NCBI GenBank assembly: GCA_023458535.1
Contig: JAEWYW010000041.1
Coordinates: 1 to 20,086, forward strand
Source of the DNA: Bacteroidota bacterium
GTDB taxonomy: Bacteria; Bacteroidota; Bacteroidia; Flavobacteriales; Weeksellaceae
Direction of reading: 5' to 3'
DNA length: 20,086 nt
Below, in pieces: positions 7,237 to 15,612 of this stretch (positions are counted from its first letter, which is position 1; each line of letters starts with the position of its first letter). Below the pieces are notes generated by a model. The model was not told where the DNA came from. It did not search any database and saw only the letters and a program-made list of their open reading frames with translations. The position numbers and the translations under genes are program-made.

Positions 7237-9219
7237 ATGTCACAAGACCACTCTCATTTAGACATTAAAAAACTCTCGTTTTTAGGTGTTGTAGTTTCTC
7301 TCGGAATTGTTTTTGGCGATATCGGAACGTCTCCTCTCTATGTAATGAAAGCGATTGTTAATGCAAGTAAAACTGGCTTATCAATGCCTTTTGATGAGTA
7401 TATAGAAGGGGCACTGTCGTGTATCATCTGGACTTTAACGTTACAAACAACTGTAAAATACGTAATTATCGCCCTGAGAGCAGATAACAAAGGTGAAGGT
7501 GGTATTCTGTCTCTGTACTCTTTGGTCAAAAGATTAAAGAAAAAATGGCTGTATCTCGTTGCTATTATTGGCGGAGCCGCCTTGGTGGCAGATAGTGTTA
7601 TTACGCCATCACTTACCGTAATGTCTGCAATTGAAGGACTTAAAATTTATAATCCACATACTCCAGTAGTGGAAATCACGCTGGTCATTCTGTTTATTGT
7701 GTTCTTTGTGCAACAGTTTGGAACATCTTCTATTGGTAAGTTTTTCGGTCCAATCATGATTACCTGGTTCAGCGTTCTAGGTATTTTCGGAGCGCTACAA
7801 ATTTCAAGTCATATAGAGATTTTTAAGGCATTTAATCCATATTATGCCTATAACTTAATTGTTAACTCACCAAGTGTTTTGGTAATTATGGGTGCGGTTT
7901 TCCTTTGTACGACGGGTGCCGAGGCATTATATTCCGACCTGGGACACTGCGGTAAAAAGAATATTAGGGTAAGTTGGATCTTTGTGAAATCCATGCTTAT
8001 TCTTAACTATTTAGGGCAAGGTGCATGGTTGTTGGAGAATTACCAAAAAGTTTATTCTGGCATCAATCCATTTTTTGGTATCATGCCGGAATGGGCGATT
8101 ATTCCTGGTGTGATATTGGCAGCGATGGCAGCAATAATTGCAAGTCAGGCTGTTATCACGGGGGCTTTCACCATGTTCTCAGAGGCGATGTCTATCTCCT
8201 TCTGGCCTAATCAGCATATTGAATATCCTTCAGGTGTGAAGGGGCAAATGTACATTCCTAGAATCAACTGGGGGTTGATGTTTTTATGTTTTATTGTGGT
8301 GCTGTATTTCAAAGGTTCAGAACACATGGAAGCTGCCTACGGACTTACCATTACCATTACCATGCTCATGACCACAGTTTTATTAACGCTTTGGCTGAGG
8401 CGAAACAGGGTAAATAAATTTTTGGTGGCGCTCTTTTTTGTAGTGTATATATTTATAGAAGGAGGTTTCTTCTACGCAAATGTTATTAAATTCTTTGATG
8501 GTGGCTGGTTAACAATGGTTTTAGGAGGTTTTATTGGAGTATGTATGTATGCGTGGTATCAGGGACGATTGCTCAAAACAAAGTTCATAAAATTTGTGAA
8601 AATTGCCGACTATATTTCAGTCATCAAAGACATGAAATTAGACGAAACCATTCCGAAATATGCTAATAACCTTGCTTTTTTGAGCCGTGCCAAGAGAACA
8701 GATGAGGTAGAATCTAAAATTATTTATTCCATTATTAAGAAGCAACCCAAAAGGGCGGATCATTATTTCATTTTAAATATCATTAACCAGGAAGATCCTT
8801 ACACTTTTAAATATAATGTAGACGAAATTCTCCCGGGAACCATTTATAAAGTAGACTTTTTGTTAGGTTTTAAAGTTGATCGAAGAATTAATGATTATTT
8901 TAAAATGGTGCTTCAAGATTTGATGATTGAAGATGTTATCTCCAGTCGCAGCAGTCATCCGTCACTCAGAATGCATAACATACCACCCGATTTGAAGTAT
9001 GTAATCATCGATAATACGTACATTAACGATGTTTTCCTGAATGTGAAAGAAAAAATTATCCTCAACATTTACAATTTTGTGAAGTATATTGGCAGCGACG
9101 ACTTTAAATCTTGGGGGGTAACCTCGCATAATGTGGTAGTAGAATCTGCGCCAGTTACTGAAGATCCGCCACCATCCACAAAAATTGAGCAATCAGATTT
9201 TAAGCATTTCCACTCTTAA
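7237..9219 (+). CDS. kup: KUP-family potassium uptake protein
   Basis: This 660-residue inner-membrane K+ transporter belongs to the KUP/HAK/KT family, probably a proton-coupled symporter. The N-terminal signature SLGIVFGDIGTSPLYV (about 21-36) is diagnostic. Further hallmarks are DNKGEGGILSLYSL (about 83-96) and TGAEALYSDLGHCGKKNIR in the middle of the membrane domain. About twelve hydrophobic segments reach to roughly residue 450, followed by a soluble C-terminal domain ending with a Pro-rich tail. It is somewhat longer than the 622-residue E. coli Kup. It has its own promoter, is divergent from the barrel gene and is followed after 69 nt by the Fur-family regulator. No other potassium genes are nearby. 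Confidence 0.95.
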   Translation: MSQDHSHLDIKKLSFLGVVVSLGIVFGDIGTSPLYVMKAIVNASKTGLSMPFDEYIEGALSCIIWTLTLQTTVKYVIIALRADNKGEGGILSLYSLVKRLKKKWLYLVAIIGGAALVADSVITPSLTVMSAIEGLKIYNPHTPVVEITLVILFIVFFVQQFGTSSIGKFFGPIMITWFSVLGIFGALQISSHIEIFKAFNPYYAYNLIVNSPSVLVIMGAVFLCTTGAEALYSDLGHCGKKNIRVSWIFVKSMLILNYLGQGAWLLENYQKVYSGINPFFGIMPEWAIIPGVILAAMAAIIASQAVITGAFTMFSEAMSISFWPNQHIEYPSGVKGQMYIPRINWGLMFLCFIVVLYFKGSEHMEAAYGLTITITMLMTTVLLTLWLRRNRVNKFLVALFFVVYIFIEGGFFYANVIKFFDGGWLTMVLGGFIGVCMYAWYQGRLLKTKFIKFVKIADYISVIKDMKLDETIPKYANNLAFLSRAKRTDEVESKIIYSIIKKQPKRADHYFILNIINQEDPYTFKYNVDEILPGTIYKVDFLLGFKVDRRINDYFKMVLQDLMIEDVISSRSSHPSLRMHNIPPDLKYVIIDNTYINDVFLNVKEKIILNIYNFVKYIGSDDFKSWGVTSHNVVVESAPVTEDPPPSTKIEQSDFKHFHS

Positions 9220-9263
9220 CTTCTCTTAACGCACAGCAGTTATGAGATTAGATAAAAATTCAA

Positions 9264-9271
9264 TAAATTTG
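9264..9271 (+). promoter_or_regulatory. -7 box upstream of the Fur-family gene
   Basis: TAAATTTG matches TAnnTTTG and lies 17 nt before the ATG at 9289. No convincing -33 TTTG is seen at the expected distance. It suggests the Fur/OstA pair is transcribed separately from kup. Confidence 0.45.
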
Positions 9272-9288
9272 TAATATAATTTTATTTG

Positions 9289-9762
9289 ATGGAAGAGAAA
9301 CAGAATGAATCGAGTACAACGATAATAAAAGATGTTCTTAAGCAATATCTTCAGGAAAAAGGTTTTAGAAATACCCCTGAAAGATATACCATTCTTGAGG
9401 AGATTTATAATATGAATCACCACTTCAACGTGGATGATTTGTATCTTATTATGATGCAGAAAAAATACCATGTTTCTAAAGCTACCATTTACAATACCAT
9501 TGAGATTTTTTTAGATGCAGGGCTTATTCGCAAGCATCAGTTTGGTGAAAAAACTTTAACATCTTCTTCTTACGAAAAATCCTATTTCGATAAGCAACAT
9601 GATCATTTGGTGATTTATAAAAATGGTTCAGATAAAGAGATTGAAGAAATTATTGAATTTTGCGATCCAAGAATCCAAGGGATTAAAGAAGCTATTGAAA
9701 ATGCTTTTGGTGTAAATATTGATTCGCATTCGTTGTACTTTTACGGTACCAAAAAAGACTAA
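9289..9762 (+). CDS. Fur-family transcriptional regulator
   Basis: This 157-residue winged-helix repressor belongs to the ferric-uptake-regulator family. The ATG at 9289 is preferred over the in-frame TTG just before it. The DNA-binding domain is about residues 15-85, with recognition helix VSKATIYNTIEIFLDAGLI (62-80). The dimerisation/metal domain has HDH (104-106), IIEFCDPRI (121-129) and HSLYFYG (147-153), in the places of the family's metal-ligand segments. Only one cysteine (C125) is present, so the CxxC structural zinc pairs found in many Fur, PerR and Zur proteins are missing. This prevents assignment to iron, zinc, manganese or peroxide sensing. The stop codon overlaps the ATG of the OstA-like gene (TAATG), indicating co-transcription. 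Whether it regulates its partner or kup is unknown. Confidence 0.88.
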   Translation: MEEKQNESSTTIIKDVLKQYLQEKGFRNTPERYTILEEIYNMNHHFNVDDLYLIMMQKKYHVSKATIYNTIEIFLDAGLIRKHQFGEKTLTSSSYEKSYFDKQHDHLVIYKNGSDKEIEEIIEFCDPRIQGIKEAIENAFGVNIDSHSLYFYGTKKD

Positions 9763-11519
9763 TGAAGCAATTATTCATTTTATTTCTTTTTCTATCTGTA
9801 CAGATTTTTGCTCAAACACCACTCAAGACCTCACCTCAAGTGGCTAAAGATCCGTATTTCAATCAAAAAAGCGGAAATACACAGAATCCACCGCAGGTAA
9901 CGCCTGAAAATAAAGTAAAAGTTACCCATTACGACATTCTTCAAAAAACACCAGATAAGTACGATGGCAATCCTTTTTTTAAAGGTAATGTAGTCATCGA
10001 GCATCAGGGTTCAGTTCTCACTGCCGATGAGGTAATTTTATATGAAGAACAAAGTTTTGTCAAAGCCATTGGCAATGTAAAACTGCAAAATGCAGATGGA
10101 TCTGTGATCACCGCCAACGAAATGGAATACGATGGCAAATCTGAGAAAGGTATCGCTCGTAAAAATGTGGTGCTTACCGATCCTAAACAGACCATAAAAA
10201 CGGAAACTCTTTACTATGAGCGACCAATTAATCAGGCTTATTTTAATACTGGTGGTACCATCTATGCCAATAATAGCGTTACCTATGCGAAGGTCGGAAC
10301 GTACAATGTAGCAACCAAAATCATCGATATCAGCGGAAATGTGAAAATCAATAATGATCAGTATACATTAGAAGGGAGCAACATCAAGCAATATCAAAAT
10401 ACCAATACTGCCGAAATTTTTGGTTTTACCACCATCAGAAATAAGCAAAATCCATCTAATTATCTCACTACAGAACGAGGTACTTATAAAATGTCGACCA
10501 AAGAGGCTTTTCTCACTAAAAATTCCACTATTTACTACAATGGAAAAATTTTAACGGGTGACGAAATGTACTTCAATCAAATTACAGGTTTTGGAAAGGC
10601 TACAGGAAATGTACTTTTGAGAGATCCTAAAGAAAAAAGATTTATTAAAGGTGGCTATGGCGAAATTTACGAGAAAACAGATTCCGCAATGGTGACCAAC
10701 AGGCCTTTGGCGGTGAAAATACTCGAGAAAGATTCCGTTTACTTTGGTGCGGAAAGATTTATTACAACCCAAAAACCCGATGTCCTCGATCCTCAAGTGA
10801 AAAAAAGTTTCCTAAGAGCTTACAAAAAGGTTCGACTTTTTAAAACCAATATTCAGGCGAGGGGCGACTCTTTGAGTTTTAATGAAACAGATGGTATTTT
10901 GCATTTGTTTTATAAACCAATGGCTTGGACTGGCGAAAAGCAGGTGAGTGGTGACAAGATTGAAGGATATTTCGACGTAACTGGTGAGAAATTAGATTCT
11001 CTAAAAGTTATAGGTAATGCATTTGCCATATCAAAGGTGGATTCCTTGAACATGAAAGATGAGTTCAACCAGGTTAAGGGAAAACTGATGACTGTTTACT
11101 ACGAGGAAAACGAGGTGAAAAACGCTAAAGTAATTGGGAATGCACAGGCGATCACTTATGCCGATGATGTGAATGAAAAAACAAAGGAGAGTGAACGTAT
11201 AGGAATTACGCTTTCCACGTGCGGAATAATCGATGCCTTGTTCGAAGAGAAAATAATGCAAATTATCACTTGTGATATTGGAGCTAATATGGATACCTAT
11301 CCCATGAGTAAAATAGATCCCGCGCAGAGGAAATTCCCTGATTTTAACTGGAATACTAAAGATAGACCCCGGAAATGGCAGGATGTATATCTAGACACTC
11401 CTGATTATGAGGAAATAAAATACGAAGGAAATTCTGAAGCATTCGATGCAGCAAAAGCTGAAATTGATAAGCAGAAAGCTGCCGAAGAAGCTAAAAAACC
11501 TAAGCGAACGCGACGTTAG
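9762..11519 (+). CDS. OstA-like lipopolysaccharide-transport protein
   Basis: This 585-residue secreted protein has a signal peptide (MKQLFILFLFLSVQIFAQ, cleavage about residue 17). The rest is a run of short beta repeats typical of the OstA/LptA/LptD N-terminal jellyroll. Examples are FFKGNVVIEHQGSVLTADEV, AIGNVKLQN, ATGNVLLRD and VIGNAFAIS. These OstA-type repeats in LptA and LptD bind lipid A acyl chains and carry LPS across the periplasm. Here the repeats continue to about residue 480, followed by a region rich in charged residues and a Lys/Arg-rich tail. No C-terminal LptD barrel is evident. It starts inside the Fur-family stop codon (one-base overlap), so translation is coupled, and a terminator follows. 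The role is inferred by family. Confidence 0.85.
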   Translation: MKQLFILFLFLSVQIFAQTPLKTSPQVAKDPYFNQKSGNTQNPPQVTPENKVKVTHYDILQKTPDKYDGNPFFKGNVVIEHQGSVLTADEVILYEEQSFVKAIGNVKLQNADGSVITANEMEYDGKSEKGIARKNVVLTDPKQTIKTETLYYERPINQAYFNTGGTIYANNSVTYAKVGTYNVATKIIDISGNVKINNDQYTLEGSNIKQYQNTNTAEIFGFTTIRNKQNPSNYLTTERGTYKMSTKEAFLTKNSTIYYNGKILTGDEMYFNQITGFGKATGNVLLRDPKEKRFIKGGYGEIYEKTDSAMVTNRPLAVKILEKDSVYFGAERFITTQKPDVLDPQVKKSFLRAYKKVRLFKTNIQARGDSLSFNETDGILHLFYKPMAWTGEKQVSGDKIEGYFDVTGEKLDSLKVIGNAFAISKVDSLNMKDEFNQVKGKLMTVYYEENEVKNAKVIGNAQAITYADDVNEKTKESERIGITLSTCGIIDALFEEKIMQIITCDIGANMDTYPMSKIDPAQRKFPDFNWNTKDRPRKWQDVYLDTPDYEEIKYEGNSEAFDAAKAEIDKQKAAEEAKKPKRTRR

Positions 11520-11546
11520 TTGGCATTATAATTTGAATTTTGCTCC

Positions 11547-11569
11547 AGCGATTTTGAAATTGCTTTTTT
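11547..11569 (+). terminator. Intrinsic terminator after the OstA-like gene
   Basis: AGCGATTT (11547-11554) pairs with AAATTGCT (11557-11564), with one G-U, followed by TTTTTT. The loop is tight, so the inner pairs probably open. It lies 28 nt after the stop. Confidence 0.5.
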
Positions 11570-11584
11570 ATCCAATATCCTAAT

Positions 11585-11612
11585 ATTCAATCATTATTAT
11601 ACATTCAATCAT
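11585..11612 (+). repeat. 10-bp direct repeat before the aminotransferase start
   Basis: ATTCAATCAT occurs at 11585-11594 and again at 11603-11612, 18 bp apart start to start and ending 1 nt before the ATG at 11614. No good TAnnTTTG box is visible in this gap. It could be an operator or a chance AT-rich repeat. Confidence 0.5.
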
Positions 11613-11613
11613 C

Positions 11614-12792
11614 ATGACGAATGATTTCTATCAATATCAAGCTCAAACCACGCCGTTTGCATCTGGTTTCGAAGTGGAAAGCGCTACTGGCTCATATATT
11701 TACGGCAAAAATGGCAAGAAATATCTAGATTTTGTCGCTGGTGTATCTGCAAATACCTTAGGACATTCACATCCTAAAATTGTAAATGCGATTAAACAGC
11801 AGGCAGATCAGTATTTGCATGTAATGGTATATGGTGAGTATGCTCAGGAAAAACCTGTAGCCTTGTGTAAACTTCTAGCGGAAGCTACTCCAGACCCTTT
11901 AGAAGTGACGTATTTGGTGAATAGTGGGGCGGAAGCAATTGATGGTGCTTTGAAACTCGCAAAAAGATTTACAGGAAGAGAAGAAATTATCTCGATGATA
12001 GATTCGTATCATGGGAATACACATGGCGCGCTCTCTGTTTCCGGAAACGAAACGCATAAAAGAGAATTTCGGCCTCTCCTTCCAATGGTCAATTTCATTG
12101 AATTCAATAACAAAGATGAATTCAGTAAAATCACCGAAAAAACAGCCTGTGTTATTGCAGAAACCATTCAAGGTGCAGCAGGTTTTTTAGTGCCCCATCA
12201 AGATTATTTCAAAAATTTGAAAAAACGCTGCGAAGAAGTAGGAGCTCTTTTAATATTAGATGAAATTCAACCAGGTTTCGGACGAACAGGTAAATTATTT
12301 TCTTTCGAACATTTTGGTATGGTTCCCGATATATTGGTAATGGGCAAAGGAATGGGTGGAGGCGTTCCTGTAGGTGCCTTTATGAGTTCAAAAGAAATTA
12401 TGCAAAGTCTTTCGCATTCGCCAAAATTAGGGCATATTACCACTTTTGGTGGGAATCCATTAATTGCAGCTTCTAGCTTAGCAACTTTAGAAGAAGTTTT
12501 GGAAAGTGGATTAATGAATGAAACAGCCCAAAAAGAGAAACTCTTCCGTGAGCTATTGGTTCATCCTAAAATTAAAAATATTAACGGCAAAGGATTAATG
12601 TTAGCAGTAAATTTGGGTGATCCTAACTATACTTTAGAGGTTGCTAAACGTTGCATGGAAAAAGGTTTAATTGTTTTTTGGCAACTGTACAGAAATGAAT
12701 ATATGAGAATTTCGCCACCACTTACTATTTCGGAAGACGAAATAAGAGAAGGTTGTCAGATAATTTTAGAGGTTTTAAACGAAGCATCGTAA
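11614..12792 (+). CDS. Class III PLP-dependent aminotransferase (aspartate aminotransferase family)
   Basis: This 392-residue fold-type I PLP enzyme belongs to the class III group that includes acetylornithine, ornithine and 4-aminobutyrate aminotransferases. Visible landmarks: the N-terminal substrate region GKKYLDFVAGVSANTLGHSHP (about 34-54), the PLP phosphate-binding NSGAEAID (103-110), HGN after the stacking aromatic (SYHGNTHG, 131-138), and the signature LLILDEIQPGFGRTG (212-226) with D216 contacting the pyridine nitrogen. The Schiff-base lysine is K245 in VMGKGMGGG, and TTFGGNPLIAA follows at 276-286. No arginine-biosynthesis genes are adjacent, so calling it ArgD would overreach. It lies 94 nt after the OstA-like gene, and terminators lie on both sides. 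Confidence 0.9.
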   Translation: MTNDFYQYQAQTTPFASGFEVESATGSYIYGKNGKKYLDFVAGVSANTLGHSHPKIVNAIKQQADQYLHVMVYGEYAQEKPVALCKLLAEATPDPLEVTYLVNSGAEAIDGALKLAKRFTGREEIISMIDSYHGNTHGALSVSGNETHKREFRPLLPMVNFIEFNNKDEFSKITEKTACVIAETIQGAAGFLVPHQDYFKNLKKRCEEVGALLILDEIQPGFGRTGKLFSFEHFGMVPDILVMGKGMGGGVPVGAFMSSKEIMQSLSHSPKLGHITTFGGNPLIAASSLATLEEVLESGLMNETAQKEKLFRELLVHPKIKNINGKGLMLAVNLGDPNYTLEVAKRCMEKGLIVFWQLYRNEYMRISPPLTISEDEIREGCQIILEVLNEAS

Positions 12793-12819
12793 AATTCAGA
12801 ATTAATTAATATTAAAAAG

Positions 12820-12848
12820 CTTTTATTGAAAAATAAAAGTTTTTTTTT
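12820..12848 (+). terminator. Intrinsic terminator after the aminotransferase
   Basis: CTTTTATT (12820-12827) pairs with AATAAAAG (12832-12839) across a GAAA tetraloop, followed by nine Ts (12840-12848). The stem can extend through AAAAA/TTTTT with a bulged G. Confidence 0.8.
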
Positions 12849-12995
12849 GCAACAAAATACCAGTTTTTTTGGTCTAAATAAGGCATTATGTTTTTTGAGT
12901 AGTACAATTGACAAAAATCATATCATTTTTGTGGAAATTTGGAAACAAGACTGTGTAATGAAAAAATTAATTTATATATTGCGGAACGTTAAAAA

Positions 12996-13391
12996 ATGAG
13001 TTATATGGCGAAAAATAAAGTCCATTATGAGTTTCCAATGCATTGTTTGTCAGAAATTTTATATGAATATTTGGCAACAGCAGAAGGCTTGTCAGAATGG
13101 TTTGCGGATGATGTAATAGAAAAAGGAGATGACTTCTTCTTTAGTTGGAATGGTGGTCCTGCTGAAAAAGCGACTTTAATTCGTTATAAACCAGAGAGTT
13201 TTGTGCGTTTCCGTTGGGAAGAAGATGAAGGAACAAAGAATTTCTTTGAATTAACCATTACTGTGGATGATATTACCGATGATTTATCCCTAAATGTTAC
13301 TGATTTCTGTGATGAAGGTGGCGAAGAAGAAAATGCAATGTACTGGGAAAACCTTATAGAAAACCTGAGAATAAAATTAGGAGCATCTTAA
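12996..13391 (+). CDS. START-like domain protein
   Basis: This 131-residue cytosolic protein resembles the START-like/AHSA1 (Bet v 1 fold) group common in Bacteroidota, whose ligand and function are not known. Residues about 4-128 fit one domain: an N-terminal strand (KVHYEFPMHC), helices with LYEYLATAEGLSEWFADDV, alternating strands (DDFFFSWNG, SFVRFRWEEDEGTKNFFELTI) and a long C-terminal helix (MYWENLIENLRIKLG). It is strongly acidic. An in-frame ATG at 13005 (MAKNKVHYEF) may be the real start. A terminator hairpin follows, with the class IV aminotransferase homologue beyond it. The 203-nt upstream gap holds the previous gene's terminator and an 8-bp inverted repeat (ACAAAAAT, 12911-12918, with ATTTTTGT, 12925-12932). 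Confidence 0.82.
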   Translation: MSYMAKNKVHYEFPMHCLSEILYEYLATAEGLSEWFADDVIEKGDDFFFSWNGGPAEKATLIRYKPESFVRFRWEEDEGTKNFFELTITVDDITDDLSLNVTDFCDEGGEEENAMYWENLIENLRIKLGAS

Positions 13392-13419
13392 AAGAAAACT
13401 TTATTACAACAATAAACTG

Positions 13420-13448
13420 ATGAACGATTTATCGTTCATTATTTTTTT
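13420..13448 (+). terminator. Intrinsic terminator after the START-like gene
   Basis: ATGAACGAT (13420-13428) and ATCGTTCAT (13431-13439) form a perfect inverted repeat, followed by TATTTTTTT. It lies 28 nt after the stop and 13 nt before the next start codon. Confidence 0.75.
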
Positions 13449-13460
13449 ACAATTACAATT

Positions 13461-14267
13461 ATGGCAAATACATATTTTACCTCAAACGATATAGAAATTA
13501 AAAACAGAGCATTCCTAGTGGGGGACGCAGTTCAGGTTTCTTTTTTTATAAGAAATTCACAGTTGATTCTTGCCGAAGAGTGTTATTTCTTTTTGATGGC
13601 ATCTATGCGAAAAATGCGCATGGACATTCCGCTTTCTTATACTCTGGAATTTTTCCAACATCTATTTTCGGAAAAACTCATTATCAGTGAAAAAATTAAT
13701 AATGCTATTGTAAGATTTATCGTTTACAGAAATGCAACTAATCAAAGCTTAGCAAAGGCTCCCGTATCATATTATTTTGATTATGAATTGATGGATGATG
13801 TTTTGGCTTTAAATGGAAATCAAGAACTAGATTTAATTAAAGAAATCAACGTTAACAATAACCTCTTGAGCAATATTAAGGTACATTGTCCGGAAAACAT
13901 TTATGCTGAAATTTATGCAAAGGAGAATGATCTTGATGATGTTATTTTACTCAATCCCAACAAGAGAGTAGCTAGGACTATTTTTGGTAATTTGCTTTTC
14001 TTGGAAGGTAACACCATTAAGGTTCCCAAACTCACGGAAGGTGCCTATATTTCGCCTCTTTTGGAGAGTTTCGTAACATTCGTACATAAAAATTCACTGG
14101 CTGAAATTCTCGAGCGGGAGATTATCGCTTTTGAAACCCAAAAGGCAGACGAAATTCTATTGATTTCTGATGAAAAAGGGATTTCCACTGTTTCTAAAAT
14201 CCGAAATAAAACATTCCCCAATACAAAATTCACAGAGCTTGTGGAACAATGGAAACAAAGTTTCTAA
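13461..14267 (+). CDS. Divergent class IV aminotransferase homologue
   Basis: This 268-residue protein has the architecture of fold-type IV PLP enzymes (branched-chain aminotransferase, aminodeoxychorismate lyase). Recognisable parts are RAFLVGDAV (16-24), LMASMRKMRMDIP (45-57), a lysine in the catalytic-lysine region (K140 in NIKVHCPENIYAEIY), DDVILLNPNKRVARTIFGNLLF (159-180) and VPKLTEGAY (188-196). Key positions look changed by family comparison from memory. The GDxxFET motif reads GDAVQVS. The PLP-phosphate arginine in the family's RLxxS motif is replaced by phenylalanine (F44). The glutamate normally contacting the PLP nitrogen (VxExxxxN) appears as R172. It may be a pseudoenzyme or have an altered reaction. 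It has no signal peptide. A terminator lies on each side, and the gene converges with the amidase gene. Confidence 0.75.
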   Translation: MANTYFTSNDIEIKNRAFLVGDAVQVSFFIRNSQLILAEECYFFLMASMRKMRMDIPLSYTLEFFQHLFSEKLIISEKINNAIVRFIVYRNATNQSLAKAPVSYYFDYELMDDVLALNGNQELDLIKEINVNNNLLSNIKVHCPENIYAEIYAKENDLDDVILLNPNKRVARTIFGNLLFLEGNTIKVPKLTEGAYISPLLESFVTFVHKNSLAEILEREIIAFETQKADEILLISDEKGISTVSKIRNKTFPNTKFTELVEQWKQSF

Positions 14268-14275
14268 AAATAGAC

Positions 14276-14318
14276 AAACCCGGTAAACAACAATTTTCAA
14301 AGTCCTTTACCGGGTTTT
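14276..14318. terminator. Bidirectional terminator between convergent genes
   Basis: AAACCCGGTAAA (14276-14287) pairs perfectly with TTTACCGGGTTT (14306-14317) around an 18-nt loop, with T/A runs at the ends. It lies between the class IV aminotransferase homologue and the amidase gene, serving both strands. The loop is long for a terminator. Confidence 0.65.
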
Positions 14319-14345
14319 AGCTCTGATGTTCTCAGAACTCAAAAT

Positions 14346-14927
14346 TTATTTTTTCTGATCCAGGAAGTAGATGAATTTTTCTGCAAAATTATTTTGCCCA
14401 TCTTCGCTCGCATAATTTTTCCTGTCTGTTTCGTTGCTAAGGAAACCCAATTCTATTATTATCGCAGGAGCTTTTGCTCCATTCAACAGTTTTAAATCTG
14501 TACGTCCAGCTAATTTAGATATGGTGAAAACTTCCCCTACGCTTTCAGCTATTTTTTTTGAAGCCTCATTTTCCTGAATGAAAATTTCCATTCCATTTAA
14601 AGCTTTGTTTGTACTGTTATTCATGTGTAGAGAAATCACATAATCTGGATTTAAACTATTGATTTTTTCAACTCTGCTATCAAGGGTAGGTGCTACATCG
14701 GAATCTCTCGTTAATATAATTTCGTAGTCTTTTTTGTCTTTAGAAAGTTCTTTTATTTTCTTCGCAATGCTTAAAGTGATGTCTTTTTCATTGATGAGCT
14801 GTACTGAAGCTCCGGTGTCGTTGCCACCGTGGCCAGCATCAATTACTATGATTTTCTTTTTTGTAGGTGTAAAAGAAAGCAGAATTCCTATGGTAAGGAT
14901 GCTTAAAATATAGAAAATTTTCTTCAT
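14346..14927 (-). CDS. Secreted N-acetylmuramoyl-L-alanine amidase
   Basis: This 193-residue zinc amidase of the Amidase_3 family cleaves the bond between MurNAc and L-alanine of peptidoglycan. A hydrophobic signal peptide or anchor occupies residues 1-20. The catalytic domain fills the rest. Zinc ligands are H33 (IDAGHGGND), E47 (INEKDI) and H101 (SLHMNN), and the catalytic glutamate is E159 (IIIELGFLSNETD). No LysM, AMIN or SPOR domain is present, so this is a minimal form acting in the periplasm. No cell-division partner is adjacent. The upstream gene on the same strand is YqgE/AlgH, 83 nt away, so the two may be co-transcribed or separate. Confidence 0.92.
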   Translation of the reverse strand: MKKIFYILSILTIGILLSFTPTKKKIIVIDAGHGGNDTGASVQLINEKDITLSIAKKIKELSKDKKDYEIILTRDSDVAPTLDSRVEKINSLNPDYVISLHMNNSTNKALNGMEIFIQENEASKKIAESVGEVFTISKLAGRTDLKLLNGAKAPAIIIELGFLSNETDRKNYASEDGQNNFAEKFIYFLDQKK

Positions 14928-15010
14928 GTCTTCTTTAATTTTCGTTACCCAAATAACGTGAATTATTTGTTAAAAATTTCGTAATAAGTAAGCTAAAAAA
15001 ATGTTAAGAT

Positions 15011-15559
15011 TTAATTCATTGAAATATCTTCTGGCGAGTTGGCCCAAAGAAGAAATTCTCCCCCTAAATTTTGCATGATGGATTTCCAGAGTGTCTGGTC
15101 GTTGGGAAGAGTATAATCTAAATTGTAAACATCTACTACAGTCCAAACCTTGTTTTGAATTTCACCTTCCAACTGTTGCGCAGCCCAACCAGAATATCCT
15201 GCGAAAATTTTCACATCGTTCAAAGAAATTACGCTGTTAAGCACCGCATTAATCACACTTTCAATATCCTCAGTGATATAAAATTCATCATTAATTTCAG
15301 AATAGTTCTGTGAAATTTTTTCTCCTTTGATAATGAAAAATACTTTATCCTGTTCTACAGGTCCACCATCGTACACTTCTATGGCTTGATCGAAATGATG
15401 GCGCAGGCGTTGGCTCATTTCTTTATTTTTCTTGTTTAAAATCAATCCAAACGCGCCCTCCTCTGTATGTTCAATCAACAGAACCACCGATCTAGAAAAA
15501 ATATCTCCAGATATATCGGGAGTGGAAATTAATATTCTATTTTTGTAGGAGGAATTCAT
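15011..15559 (-). CDS. YqgE/AlgH family protein
   Basis: This 182-residue protein belongs to the conserved YqgE/AlgH (DUF179) family, whose biochemical function is not established. Diagnostic segments are KNRILISTPDISGDIFSRSV (6-25), GAFGLILNKK (35-44), YDGGPVEQD (63-71) and the hallmark FAGYSGWAAQQLEGE (119-133). The length matches the family. There is no signal peptide. It is divergent from pdxH with a 53-nt gap and is followed on the same strand by the amidase gene. AlgH was named for alginate regulation in Pseudomonas, but nothing here suggests that role. Confidence 0.93.
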   Translation of the reverse strand: MNSSYKNRILISTPDISGDIFSRSVVLLIEHTEEGAFGLILNKKNKEMSQRLRHHFDQAIEVYDGGPVEQDKVFFIIKGEKISQNYSEINDEFYITEDIESVINAVLNSVISLNDVKIFAGYSGWAAQQLEGEIQNKVWTVVDVYNLDYTLPNDQTLWKSIMQNLGGEFLLWANSPEDISMN

Positions 15560-15591
15560 TGTTAGGGTGTTTTTAGAGAGAAACCTCTTTT

Positions 15592-15599
15592 CAAATATA
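15592..15599 (-). promoter_or_regulatory. -7 box of the YqgE/AlgH gene
   Basis: Minus-strand TATATTTG matches TAnnTTTG and lies 32 nt before the start codon at 15559, in the divergent gap with pdxH. The -33 position lacks a clear TTTG. Confidence 0.4.
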
Positions 15600-15612
15600 A
15601 ATAAAAATATTC

